Translations under genes and position numbers: made by a program
Part shown: positions 1 through 11,333 of the stretch, in pieces
Layout of the letters: every line of letters begins with the position of its first letter
How positions within the stretch are numbered: the first letter of the stretch is position 1
Source: Saksenaea vasiformis B4078
Lineage: Eukaryota > Mucoromycota > Mucoromycetes > Mucorales > Saksenaeaceae
Assembly: GCA_000697055.1 (NCBI GenBank)
Contig: JNDT01001812.1
Coordinates: 20,160 to 84,159 of the forward strand
Length of the DNA: 64,000 bases
Reading direction: 5' to 3'
The notes under the pieces: model-generated
Told to the model about the DNA's origin: nothing
Database searches by the model: none
The model's input: the letters and a program-made list of their open reading frames with translations, nothing else

Positions 1-1018
1 ATTTTTTGATCTGTCTGAAGTTCTCTCGTGACTGTAGCTGTAGACGTTGTACGTTCTCGACAAGTGTGTCGCCTGACAAGAGTGCCGTGAGCTGGCGCGA
101 GACGCCGTACAATTCGCCAGCTGTCTGAAGGACACGCTGACCAACAACGAAAAAGACACGCGTATTACCACCTCGGACTTTCTCGGTATGTAGTAATTTT
201 AGACATTGCAAATGACCGAGATGTTTTACATGCGTGCCACAACAGGGATTTTTGTCGAGATTGGCAATTTCAATTGTTCTCACTACGCCACCAACGTAAT
301 CTTCCGGTAAAGTATCCACCGTTCGAACATCATTTGTGTCTACGTGTAACGTTACTGGGATCGCTGCTAAAATCAGTTCATTCGCTTTGCGCTCTATTTC
401 CTCGAGCTGAGCCGCGGTTGGCGGCTTCGACTTGGCTGTGCCTAATTCTATATAACTCTTGGTGGCACCCATGTTCCTAACATACATCTAAACAAAGAAG
501 CCCCAATTGTCGTTCCTAGCACGTACCATGATAACGTTTCAAAATTGTAAGGTACCTGTTCTAAAATGGCACTCAGTACATGCTGACCACTATGCTGCTG
601 GACATGATCCCTGTGGAATTTGAGGTCAACTAACTCAGCCCCAGTATAGCCGAAGTCTGTCTCTTACCAGCGCCGGTCCCAGTCTAGTGTTAGGTGCACA
701 GTCTTGTCTACTTCCACAGGTTCCTTGGTCATATGCACGTGTTCCAACTGCCTACGCTGCACATCGTACACTTTGATGTCGTCAATGAGCCCCATGTCTG
801 AAGGCTGACCACCACCTTCGGGAAACAAAACTACACAGGAGAGAATTAGCATTATAAAAGAGCGTGGCGTTGAATTTACTTGTGTCATAGAGCTTCACTT
901 CGTAAAAGCCTTGCTTATTTGGTTTGTCCGAACAAGCGATGCATTTTGTGTCAAATTCATGGAGGTAAGTGTCTCGTTGGCAGGCCAAATCTCCCACTGG
1001 TACTTGTTTTGGCGACAT
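1..1018 (-). CDS. Alanyl-tRNA editing protein (AARSD1/AlaX-like), 3' end cut by window edge
   Basis: Probably a stand-alone trans-editing enzyme that deacylates mischarged Ser-tRNA(Ala) in the cytosol. Proposed exons on the minus strand: 880-1018, 668-830, 527-610, 1-476, with GT..AG introns of 49, 57 and 50 nt. The ATG at 1018 starts a protein whose early part reads CQRDTYLHEF, close to the start of animal AARSD1. The joins restore LFPEGGGQPSD (about residues 48-58), the editing-site motif HSGQH (His107, His111) and CCGTH (Cys207/Cys208 to His211), the zinc ligands expected of the AlaRS/ThrRS second additional domain. No AlaRS catalytic domain precedes it, so this is the free-standing type. 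The C-terminal part continues past base 1. Family assignment is strong; substrate is inferred from the family. Confidence 0.88.
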
Positions 1019-1980
1019 GGAGATCTATTTTCTCACGAGAAAAGCACTTAGGCTGTGGGTGATGATCGTTTTTTTTTTGTTAAGATTATCCGGATATAGA
1101 AAACGAACGGTGAAACGTCGGCTACTCCCCGCTACCTTTCAATGTCCCTTCTCGCTAAATCAGCTGTATATCCGCCAGTTTCTTTTTAACATTACCTTTT
1201 TATTTATCTCCATCTCAACGATGCAACTTCAGCAGCCAAATAAGCTGTTTAAACTTACCAGGGCAGTTTTCTATAGACGTTGTGCGAAATGTCCGACAAT
1301 TCTCCGATAGAACAGATGAGCGTATCCGACAACTTTTCGAAACCGCAGAGGCAGCAGATCGGTGTTTCCGACAGTGATAGCTATTATGTAGTAACTCCAT
1401 TGTGCTTGTAATTGATTATCACTCGAGAGTCTTCAAGGCAGTCCAACAAAAGCTGTAATTGAAGATTTTACATCTAATCCTGGCACCCTTGCTTGATAAA
1501 CCGAAGTCGTGATTAATCTGAGACGGTATGGTGTCGAATATGTGGGTCCAGTCCAGCTCCCTCCCCCCACCCTAAGCGTGGCCAGTTGGAAGAAGTCTAA
1601 GGTTAAGTAGCGACCAGGATATCTGTACATGGAGGCAATTGCTGTGGATTAGCTGCACACTCTGCTCAGCTACACGAGAAATCCTCACAGGATCAGAAAA
1701 GCGTTATATGGAATGTATGATGTCAATTATTCCAAAGAAATGACAATTGCGGAAATGGATAAAGTAATGTGTGGAACATGTCAAACTATATTCTTACTTT
1801 GGAGGCGCTATATCGCATAAGGTTGGCCATGAGACAAGATTAGATGACAAATCATGAATAGGATGAGCTTATAAGCCTGAAATACGGTCTGTGGGACAAT
1901 GTAGAGTGAATAGTACGAGTGCTTTTTTCTTTTACAAATAACGAAAAATATACAAGCGTTATCGCATGGATAACGTATAA
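1019..1980. other. Gene-free stretch
   Basis: No convincing coding region or structured RNA was seen. Short open frames here start at non-ATG codons and match nothing I recognise. The stretch lies upstream of the AARSD1-like gene and downstream of the RING gene stop, so it should hold the promoter of the former and the 3' UTR of the latter. Confidence 0.5.
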
Positions 1981-3332
1981 TTACACATTTTGTGAGGGTG
2001 CCGATGGATCTTCCTCATTTTCATTGGTATCGTATTCTTTGCCTCTGAAATCACGTTTACATAATGGGCATTTTCGGTTCAGCTGTAACCATTCTTGCAC
2101 ACACTCCTTGTGAAAATGATGATTACACCTAATCATGGATTAAATTTTTTTTTTTTTTTCGTTGCAAAAAATTTGGACCATACCATAACTTATTCACCAA
2201 TTCACCATTGGTATATTCACATAGGCAGATAGAACACACAGCATCCTCTTGTCTCACAGTCAATTCTTCCAGGGCCTGCTCTGGATCATCTTCTCTATGG
2301 TTCAACAAGTGTAACCAGAATCCAGCCTTGAACGGGGATGATGTGGGGCGGGTTTGCTGAGGTTCTTGCGATGTTGGCGGCTCCCCGCCCGGGGTTCTGT
2401 ATTTGTACACCGGGATCTTCTGAATTTCGTCTTTCTGGCCGCCTGCAGCCGTGTCCACCTGCAAAACACGCATAGCCACTAGAACACAAGGTAAACAGAA
2501 GATGACCGAGGCGCATAGTAGGAGTGGCACAAGAATAAGCAAATAACCCATAAGGACCCATGTAAGTGACGTGTAAAACAACGTCGGCGCAACTTGGGCA
2601 CACGTTTGCGAGGTGAATAGTAGATAATTTCCAATGATAAACCAAAGCACAGCAAACAGGTCCTAACAAGTCCACATGTTACTCAAAACAGGGCAAATGC
2701 TTAACGTGAATTTTACCAACAATGATTTCAATCTAAGGGAAAAAGATTCAACATGAGCCATCATCTCGTTACTATCATTCTCTTATTCTTTACCTGTCCA
2801 CCCATCCACTCACAATGGTTGACTGATGTTCCTGAGTATTGGATTCTTGGTCACGTGTAGGTGGTCTACTGGACGGTGATAGATGCTGATACGCTAAAAA
2901 TGGAATCGACACGCCCACACGGGCAACATAAACAATTAAGAATAGGTCCAATGGTCTATCGCATGTTTCACGACGCGCTACAATCAGCACAGTAACGGTT
3001 ACGACGATCTACTGAGAGACTTAGAAAATAGAAGTACAGGATAAGATAATTTTAACCTGCACTATGACGAGAATAAAGGTAAATAAGAGTATGACCTTGT
3101 TGGTACGTGATATCCGGCGCCAAGCTTGGTTGAGGTAGCTGAGCCAGTTAGTTCGTACAGTTCGTGAAGGTGTTGCAAGACCAGCTTGACTTTGCCCCAA
3201 CGATTCGGGCGATGGTGTTGACGGTGGTTGCGTTTGTAGCTGTTGTTGTTGTTGTAATGGTGGCATGAGTGGTTGGGGTGGCGATTGACTCGGCCCTGCC
3301 GTTTCGTCTACAGCTGTTGTGTCTCTCTCCAT
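1981..3332 (-). CDS. Multi-pass membrane RING-H2 E3 ubiquitin ligase
   Basis: Predicted E3 ubiquitin ligase of about 377 residues anchored in an internal membrane. Proposed exons: 3057-3332, 2794-3008, 2717-2732, 2184-2662, 1981-2128. Phases agree throughout, and the 16-nt exon 2717-2732 is needed to keep frame. The N-terminus is Pro/Gln-rich and disordered. Hydrophobic segments follow at about residues 78-103, 110-130, 170-185 and 200-235. The C-terminal RING-H2 domain begins at Cys312/Cys315 (CSICLCEY) and continues after the last intron with CNHHFHKEC and CPLC. The layout, membrane segments including CDRPLDLF and then a C-terminal RING, resembles plant and fungal ligases of the At1g12760 type. 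Substrate unknown. A decayed copy of its first exons lies near 7405-7660. Confidence 0.85.
2717..2732 (-). other. 16-nt microexon of the RING ligase
   Basis: This exon is flanked by AG at 2734-2733 and GT at 2716-2715. It supplies 16 nt that restore the frame between exon 2794-3008 and exon 2184-2662, giving RLKSLLDLFAVLW across the joins. Without it the downstream membrane segment is out of frame. Confidence 0.7.
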
Positions 3333-3464
3333 AACAATAAAAGGGGAAAAGGGAGAAAAACAGCGAAAGAAGAGAGGAGAGCGAGAAAAAAAAAACAGCA
3401 GTGAGAAAGTGCAAAAGGGAAAGGGAAAAACTAACACGCCGAACTACTAGGATGCTTTTTATTT

Positions 3465-3815
3465 TGCAAATTCATTCTACGAATACGTAATGCGATAAAT
3501 CCTATCTTGCTTTTTTCTACTCTTCTGCTCCATAGGTATGCTATTTACTTTGACTGCGCAATGTTTAGCTTTCGCCCTTGCCGTATGCTGTGTATCTGGA
3601 AAGATTGCATAAAAACAAGAGGACGATCATTTATGTTCCGGGATCTCCGCTGAGCCGGTTCGTCGTCATCGTAAAAAAGGCTAGACGCCCACTGGCTGGG
3701 TGTTCGAATTTACGATGTTGTGAAACACCTGTACGATGGTAACGGTTGCTGAGATATATGTGTATTCTGCTGTATTCCATAATTGACGTATGCAAGTGGA
3801 ATCAAATAACTTAAA
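3465..3815 (-). pseudogene. Decayed copy of the 3' end of the poly(A) polymerase gene
   Basis: Base-level similarity to the 3' part of the intact gene at 9054-9958, in the same orientation. Both contain aggacgatcatt, then ttccggga followed by cctccgct or tctccgct, then the run around ccactggc/ccactggt, and gttgctgaga at the far end. The frame is broken by many indels and no ORF survives. It sits about 140 bp upstream of the RING gene start, the position the second gene of a duplicated block would occupy. Similarity fades beyond about 3815. Confidence 0.75.
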
Positions 3816-4779
3816 TGCAGGTCGCATAATCAAAGTCGCATCCATTTTTATCGTGACAAGTGCCAATACATGACTCTGGAAGTGTAATGTTCGTTGCAGC
3901 AAACGAGATGCGACTGCAATGGATTCACAAGAAAAAGGTAAAGATTGGAACCAGAAATCAAAGGATTACACCGAGTATTTTGCAGGCAAAGTTATAACTG
4001 GTATTAACATCAAGCGAATGTTTGCAAGATTTGAAGTATACATAACCCTGATATTTACGAAAAGACGTTGCATGCAAGTAGTGTTATGGATAGAAACAAA
4101 TCATGTATGAGCATCCCGTCTTTGTTGTCCTCAGATCCTGAACATTCTCAAAAAAGGCTAAGTTGGCGTCTTCTTGCTCCAATAGCAGCTCCTGCGGTAT
4201 AAGCGAGCATAACAAGTATAATAAGTAAGCATATCGCTCACATTGTCTTTCACATAGTTCAGCCAGCCTTATAGTGTCGAGTGGATTATGTAAACGATTG
4301 CATTCATGCAGTTCTTTGCATGCACTAAAGGAAACATGATGGAAAACCGATTCCTGTTTGACTAGCTTTTGCTGAAGGAAAGGTGGTCAATCAGGAACCC
4401 GTTTTTCCACTGTAGTTACACTGATGGTACCTAGATTATGTTAATTTCAAAGCCCTGCAATACTTTTAGGGTATGACACTTGAATTCAAGTATAAAATCA
4501 ATATTATTCTGGTACCAACACTTGTATTAGAGTTGTTTTCCTAGATACGCCTGCCTTAAAATAGTCAGACCGGTACTCTAAGATTATGCTCATGTGTTGT
4601 TTTGCGCAGTTTTCAGTATTGGCCTGAACTCGTGTATATTTTTTCTTACAGTGCGAAGACAGATATATGCACGGCATATTCACAACAAGCGTTTAAGAAG
4701 AAGGAACAGTGTGACAACATTTTAACGTTACTCCTTACTAAATATTGAACAATTTTTTACACCGCTATAAACAAATTAT
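3816..4779. other. Gene-free stretch
   Basis: AT-rich sequence with only short open frames, such as 3919-4110 on the plus strand, that match no family I recognise. Probably the eroded remainder of the duplicated poly(A) polymerase copy plus unrelated sequence. Confidence 0.4.
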
Positions 4780-5195
4780 GTATCCATGAAGAGCCAAGTT
4801 TGCGATGAGAGAAAAATAAAATATACGCTCAATTAGTTAACGAATTGGCAACAAAGCCATACGTTTACTTACATCAACTTGGCCCTCAGCGGACGCGTAA
4901 TGCATTGGCGAAGCATAAAGATCATTCACGTTTAGAAAGGGAAGGCGCTTTGATGTCTTCTTACTTACCACGAAGGTAACTCCACATAGTCGTGGGGTCT
5001 AGTCCACACCCTAGCCGGGTGCGAGCGACGTTGGGAGCTATTCTGGCGTAGCTGCCATTGGTTGAGGCACTGCAGAGGACTTGAAGCGATGCCGCACCTG
5101 GCGAGGTTCTGTCGTGGAAAATAAGCGACATTGCGGAAGTCACCAATTATTTAGCTGGTGGTGACTTGAGAAGAGGTCAAGCCTAAATCCAACAA
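4780..5195 (+). repeat. Dispersed repeat family, copy A
   Basis: Shares ordered blocks with 57080-57570: tccatgaagagccaagtttg (tccatcaagagccaggtttg in the other copy), cttacatcaacttgg, a block ending in caaagcat/agcataaag, and cagaggacttgaag followed by ctggcgaggttctg. Its minus strand and that of copy D encode related peptides containing DRTSPG and SLQVLC, hinting at a decayed coding part. No terminal inverted repeats or target-site duplications were identified by eye. Confidence 0.75.
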
Positions 5196-5738
5196 AACTC
5201 ATAATGACCCGCGCTGCGTGGCCAGTGGAGTCTCAGACATGAAGGATACCTGTTACAAACTAGAACATATCGAGAAAGTCCATGATATAATAGCGCCTTC
5301 ATTATACTATTCTGATAGACAAAGAGTTGTGATGCACGAACCACCGTGCATTCACACGGTAATCCGAAACTACTGCCGCTAAAAGAAAAAAAAATTGCTC
5401 CAGTTCGTCTATCGTACGTCTACGATAATACACAGATTCTCGTCTAAGACTGGCCTAATATTCGAGCTGGGACCAATGAGCGAGATATAGACGCTACCTT
5501 GACTTCTAAATCAAAGGATTATTGCGCTGGTCCATCGTAAGAGGTTCACGACGCACCAATCGGAACGCGTAAAATGATAGTATTTAAAAGGTCGCATGAA
5601 TTTCCTTTTTTTTTTCTTTCTCGAACCGTCTTGACTGTGTTGTAGCTCCCTGTTCTCAAACATCCACTTTTAAAAGAGGATTTCTATCCGTCGTCATTTA
5701 TAGCAAGCTCTTATGCCTTTTCCTTCATCCTTTTTTTT
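5196..5738. other. Gene-free stretch with a tRNA-like relic
   Basis: No coding region seen. It contains the tRNA-Arg-like sequence at 5469-5533 and poly-T/poly-A tracts near 5600 and 5740. Confidence 0.4.
5469..5533 (+). pseudogene. Possible degenerate tRNA-Arg(TCT) relic
   Basis: About 65 nt that resemble a eukaryotic tRNA-Arg(UCU). There is a 5' GGGACCA and a 3' TGGTCC that can pair, an AGCG/CGCT D-arm, and an anticodon arm TTGA/TCAA around CTTCTAAA that offers TCT. The T-arm is missing and the D-loop lacks the conserved GG, so it cannot be a normal functional tRNA. Chance similarity is quite possible. Confidence 0.25.
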
Positions 5739-6720
5739 TTAAAAAAAAATGCGACCGCGGTGAAGGTACTTTGCCTTGTGGTCAATCATGTCATTGGCTC
5801 GGTTGCTCTTCAGAGTCCTCTTTACATCTGCTAACAATTTTCTCTCACAGGCGTCCCTGCGTGATGGCATCAAGGCCATCCAGGTAACACACTTGGTTAT
5901 GCTTGCCATCTCATATGAAATACTGTAAGAGTTTTGCAGAATGTCCTCGTACTTCCTGAAACCATCTGGTAAGAAACTTTGTCGGGCTTCGTATGATGCT
6001 GACGTCTCGCCATTTTTGACACGCTTCAAGGACCACCTAAAAGCATGAAACGTCCTCGAGGACATCAACGACGACCAATCTTGATTCCCGCTTCCTCAAA
6101 GGTAATAGCATTACGAATATATTATGATATTTACGCAATAATTTCAAGTCTTTGAAACATATTTCAGGCTTGAGGAAGCGACGCCTTCTCTGAAGCGATT
6201 CTGTGAGCAGAATAAAAGTTTTGTCGCGGATAATACGGAAAATGGTGATATGCGAGGAACATGGACCAAGCGCTTCAAAAATGTTGCTCTTAGACTTGGC
6301 ATTGAGGTATAGCATCCGCATTAATCCTCTGATTAATATATATCGCTTTGATAGAACGTGTCAAATGACGTACCCCGTTGGGAAGGTTGCTTGAAATGAA
6401 ACTGAGGCATAGTCATGCCAAAGTTGACTTCACTCGTACTTCGAATGTGGTATTCTTTGCCGTAGTACCAGAGAACACCAGGTTGACGATATGCGTACGC
6501 GTATGGTTTTGATGTCTTCGCAGAAGAAATCGGTTGTTTGTGACGGATTGCCCGAATGGGTATGTTTACCGTGTTCGCAGGTCGAAGGTATTCGAGATCC
6601 CATTGCAAATCGGACAGTTCTTTAACAAGGTAGCCCCCATCTTGAAATTAGCATGGCAATCTAAGGTAAGCATGGCATATTTGCAATTTGTTGCTGAAAG
6701 ATATATAGCAAAATCGTGAG
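5739..6720 (-). other. Broken open frames of unknown origin
   Basis: Three overlapping minus-strand open frames (about 5739-6068, 6037-6321, 6333-6608) lie end to end and could be pieces of one decayed gene. They show no signal peptide, no clear domain, and no splice pattern that joins them convincingly. I do not recognise the family; they could be an old transposon ORF. Confidence 0.2.
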
Positions 6721-7400
6721 GGGAACAGTAGAAATCGTGGAGAACGACAGCGGTGCAAGCGGTGCGCCAGATTTCGACTTTGTCCCTACTGTTACAAAAT
6801 CTCTCACGTTACCATCCGTGTTCAGCAGCACTCAATAAATCATTCTACACACAAAGAAAAAGTTGCCATCCGTGTTAAATCCTTATGCACAACGTAAAGA
6901 CCATAAAAAAGTTTTGACGAGCTTTAAATCACGATCTTTTTATGCTTTGGATGAATTTGAATTCCTCTAATCATCTTTCGATCACGCATAAACATGCCTT
7001 ACAAACGTTGGTATAGGTTCTTATCGTAATGGCCTCACACTATACTTACCTGTAATCCTGCGACGATTGAGCTGTGGCAGCCAGTATCTCGCATCTCACT
7101 CCTACACACACACTCACACATTCGTCTCCTTTCCTTATACTTTAGACTTTTATACACTAAGATCGCTACTGTAGTTCCCACCTGTGTGAGTTCGAGTGGT
7201 GAATGTGGAACACCAATAAGGATACTTCTAGCTTACCACCCATTCTCAGCACGAGACAGCAAAACCCCCTGTCTCTGACAAACATAACATCGAAAAGTAT
7301 AACATGCACATCATAGATTTGAATGAACGTAAAAAGATATACTTCAGAGCGCAGAGTTTCATCTGCAAGTAACACCGAATCATTTCAAGCGGACGCAAAG
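6721..7400. other. Gene-free stretch
   Basis: No coding region was recognised. The part after about 7150 may be eroded sequence of the duplicated RING gene, but similarity becomes convincing only from about 7405. Confidence 0.35.
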
Positions 7401-7404
7401 TCGA

Positions 7405-7660
7405 GAAAATATCCGGTACTAAAAATCAAATCGACAGGCGCACGAGAGCAGTGGAAAACTTTCACATGCTGTTATAGCGGGCTGCAACCAGTACAGTAAT
7501 GGTTATGGCAAATTTACCCAGAATCTTGCCAAAGTAAGATCAAATAATTTCAACCTGCATTATGACCAAAAAAGTAAGTAAACGACCGTAGGGCTTGGTC
7601 AGTACCTGCTATCCGATCGCGGAAAGTGAATGACGTTGAGTAACCCAAGAGTGAATTATA
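7405..7660 (-). pseudogene. Decayed copy of RING ligase exons 1-2
   Basis: Aligns in the same orientation with 2890-3150 of the intact RING gene. Examples are ctaaaaat followed by tcgaca, cagtacagtaatggttatgg against cagcacagtaacggttacga, and atttcaacctgcattatgac against attttaacctgcactatgac, the last covering the exon 1 splice donor. Frame and splice sites are lost. The sequence after 7680 is unrelated repeat. Confidence 0.75.
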
Positions 7661-7679
7661 AGTAAGTTACACCCACAGC

Positions 7680-8020
7680 CAAGTCGGCTTCGGGGAAAAG
7701 ACCATGCAGGCTAAACAATAGACAAGACACATGAAAAACTTGTGTATGCAGTCAATCAAAAATGCGTGCTGGGAAACAGAGTCCGTTTACTGAATGGCGT
7801 AAGTTAAGCTGTTCTAAACTAATTCTGCGTCCATGAAGAAATCAAGTTTGCGCTAAGGAAATGAAATATGCGTTGTCAATATAGCGTTTATGAGAAGAAG
7901 CATAAATGTACTCGCTTGAAGCTGGATCTCCAATAGACGCAAAATTTATGAGTAGCATTAAAAGGCCATTCACGATAAGATTCAATAATACTTTGTTATT
8001 CCAATTACCATTAGTGTCAT
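7680..8020 (+). repeat. Dispersed repeat family, copy B (tail piece plus head piece)
   Basis: Bases 7680-7745 match the tail of copy D (accatgcag, then aatagaca and acatgaaaaac against aggtcatgcag, aatagaca and acatgagtaat). Bases 7822-8020 match the head (gtccatgaagaaatcaagtt, gacgcaaaattta, a block like agcattaaaaggccattcac). Tail precedes head with about 80 bp between, so these may be two partial copies in tandem. Confidence 0.6.
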
Positions 8021-9053
8021 CCCGATGCATGGACCGGGACCGCAGCGCATCCCATTCAGGGTGGCACACAGTATGAATTGCCTTTTTCTTTTTTGGAAGA
8101 TAGCTAAAAAGCTGATAGAAAACAAAAACTCGCCTGGACTACGGACGGAAAAAAAGGTTATCAGTATGAAACAGCTCATATAACACAAAGATAAGCAATT
8201 ACAAACGCTGTGTCTCTACATGAGGCATACGCACTCGTTTAAGAAGCGCTGATATTTTCCTGAGGCGAAAAGGAAAAGAAGAAAGAACGCCTGCGCAGAA
8301 TGAAGTCAGTCTATGACAATCATGGAAGGAATAGCGCGCTTACAAACAGGAGAAAAGACAGACAAGCAAAGAAGAAGTATAAGACTGGCATTGTCGGTGT
8401 TAGATAAAATTTATTATGTGATGCGGCATCTACAAAAAAGTGAAAAGAAGGCAAAGGGAGTGGGAAGACTATGGAACAAAAGCTCGCCTCACATTATTGA
8501 ATTACTGCAGCAGCACATACCGTAGGAAGTAAAGCAAAATGCAATAAGCAAAATCTAAAGAAGAAGCTTTGATCCTCGACGTCGTTGAGCCTTTCATACG
8601 CTGCCTATCCAGGACAGTGGCAATCAAACTACAGAATAGAAGTGGATCACTGAATTCGCGCATCATTAGAGGGCGCCCATCATAGTGGGACGAACATGAT
8701 AGAAAGTACGCACAGATAGGATCTTCTTTTGTGAACATAAAGTCTCTAACTAGATGCGCAAATCCACTCTCGCTAAACACGTCAAAAAGTATGGGAAAAC
8801 GCCAGCGCGACGGATAAATCCGGTAAATTCTCAAACCATCCTGTTAGCCTATGTGCGCCGATGAGACGTTGACAAACATCATCCTAAGGACCTCAACAGT
8901 GTGTAGCACACACACACACACACACATACACAAGAAACTGTTTGCAAAGCAATCTTTAAAATGGATGCAGAATTTCACGAAGATGCTGTATTAGTTTTAG
9001 GGGTATTTTTTGTATTTTTTCTCTTTTTTTTTCTTTTTTTCTTTTTTTCTTTT
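8021..9053. other. Gene-free stretch with a (CA)n tract
   Basis: Short open frames at 8313-8525 (plus) and 8502-8834 (minus, non-ATG start) match nothing recognisable. A CA dinucleotide run lies near 8907-8928, and a long T-rich tract near 9005-9056 adjoins the poly(A) polymerase stop codon. Confidence 0.4.
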
Positions 9054-10984
9054 TTACACAAATTGGCTCTGTGAATAAGTGATGAAATTACGAGTTCGAT
9101 AATCTTGTCTTGTTTTGCGTTCAATAGGTATGGTATTCACTTCGACTGCGCAGAGTTTAGATTTTCCTCTTCCCCTTCGTCGTGTATCTAGTACGTTTGG
9201 ATAACACGGTCGAGGACGATCATTGGTGTTCCGGGACCTCCGCTCGATGCTGAGCCAGCCATCATCGTAATGAGGCTGTTCCGCGGTTGAATGCCACTGG
9301 TCAGGCGTTGCAATTTTTTGCTGTTGTGGAACATTGTACGACGGCGACGGTGGTTGCTGAGACAGGTATGGGTAATACGGCGACCGCATGGAGGAGGCAC
9401 TTTGGTCTTGGGGAGCTGGCTGTGGCTGCGGAGGCTGTGGTTGTGGTGGCGTTTGTTCCTTGAATACGGGTGGGATGTAGGGAGAGCATACGGCGTTCCA
9501 GTCGTTTGTTTCCCATAAAAGATGTACGGCACGTCGGAATTCTCGCCGGAGACCCTGCACGGACGTGTCATCGGCAGAGTTGCCTAGGTTCCGATCCACA
9601 TTAAATGGTTCTTCCACACAGAGTAAGCGTTTGTTAGGGCCTTGGTCCCAGCCCTTTTGTGACTTTTGGAGGTAGCAGCCATGTCTTACTGAGATCACCT
9701 GAGTTTCGTAATCAAACTCATAAGCGAAGCGTCGGAAGAAAGCGTAGAGGAGACCCCCAAGGCTTTCGCGATTATAGCGTCCAAAGTTCCGCAGGGAGGA
9801 CAGGTCTTTATAGAACGATGTGTCGCACCCGTTTACCGTTTTGTCCGACTTCACATGTCCCATGCGATGCAGCACGGGCAGAATGGGGGGCTGCCGCATT
9901 TGCAAAAAGTTGATGATCATGCAAGTCCATGTATAGGTTGACAACGTCCCACCGTCCGCTTTTGTCAAACAATTAGGAAAGAAACGTCATTGGTAAAAAA
10001 TCGAGTTATCATTAATTACCTGCATTGTTCAACGCTCGCTGTTTGGTCCAATGTTTGATGGTCATTATTAACGGCCGGACCCGAGGATCGATGGCCACAT
10101 AGGTCTTGATCATTTTGGTATTATATAATGCGAGGGTATTATTGACATTCATGTCGCAAGCCAGCTGCCTATAAATATTGACTTGTGAGAAAAAGAAAAA
10201 AAAGGGCTAGTTACTTACAACAATGGGTCTACACATTTCACAATAGGCACTTTGGCGTGTGGTACCGTATGCACACTCTGCATACCATCTAATATATTGC
10301 TTGTTTAGTATACTAAAACCAATCAGGAGCACGGTTCGCTCTTATATTACTTTTTTTCAACACTGTGGCCAGAGTAGAAATACAAATTAATTCTGGCCAC
10401 TGCGTTGTCAAACATAGGTCAACATCAGATGTGCAAGTCCCTAGGTCATTTTTTGACGATCTATGCAAAAAACAAGGATTTTTTTTTAGTTAATGAGATG
10501 TTGACGAATAGAATCATTACCCAAACAAATGAGCCCGTATATGACGCCCCGGCCATTCTCTATTCAACATTTTTTCTATCTTTATTGCTAGTGCATTACG
10601 CCGATCAAAGGTATCTTTGGTAGGTAACAATCTCTACATCAAAAATAAGTACACAAGCCCAGTCCCTTTTTCTTCTTTTTCTTTTTATACCTCATAAAGT
10701 GAAAGTAAATCAACACAAAGATTGTCTTCTGCCCAGCGTGATAAAACAAGTGGGACGGGTAGGGTAGGAAGTTCAGGAGGTATAGAATCGGAAGTAGAGG
10801 AAGATACATCGGTAGCTTCATCGGTGAAATTGTCTAATGTGCCATCATCGTAAAAGCCTGAATCCCTGGTCGATGATCGTGTCATCCGCAGTGGTGAATG
10901 TAATAGTTTCTGGTGATCATGCTCCACAAAAAGTATCCGAGATATCGGTTCTTCTGTCGTCGTGAAGAGAGTATTGGAGAACAT
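9054..10984 (-). CDS. Non-canonical poly(A) RNA polymerase (Cid1/Cid13/GLD2 family)
   Basis: Template-independent nucleotidyltransferase predicted to add A or U tails to RNA 3' ends; 546 residues. Proposed exons: 10691-10984, 10521-10633, 10351-10460, 10219-10288, 10020-10168, 9054-9958. All phases agree. The start is the ATG at 10984. The joins give the Pol-beta-type nucleotidyltransferase signature GSSKNDLGTCTSDVDLC (Gly136/Ser137, Asp148 and Asp150), then KVPIVKCVDP and CDMNVNN, then the PAP-associated core with TIKHWTKQRALN, GGTLSTYTWTCMIINFLQM and NFGRYN. The C-terminal 120 residues are Pro/Gln-rich and disordered. No RNA-recognition motif was seen. A decayed copy of its 3' end lies at 3465-3815. 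Family is clear; whether it prefers A or U is not decided by sequence. Confidence 0.9.
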
Positions 10985-11121
10985 CAAAGTTAAAGAAAGG
11001 AAGTGAAAGAAAAAAAACTTGCAGAAGAAGAAAAGGAAGAAAAGGGAAAAAGCTCTGTTTATATTATTTGCTGGTCAGTGGACAGAAGTATATACATATA
11101 TAAATATATATATATGTAGAA

Positions 11122-11159
<38 letters not shown>

Positions 11160-11301
11160 GTGAGTAAAGATGGATGCGTTGGAAGGATACGCCCTTTTTG
11201 AATGCTGGTGTTGGACCCGAAAAATTGGTTCCTCCCCCAAAAAAATTATATGCAAAGAAGTCAGGGCCCGTGATAGCAATATCTAATGTATCTTTTTTTT
11301 C

Positions 11302-11333
<32 letters not shown>

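Noticed and set aside
11064..11201. Open frames through the GA/TA repeats
   Set aside because: They are simple-sequence translations (RERERE, LSLSLS) without domain content.
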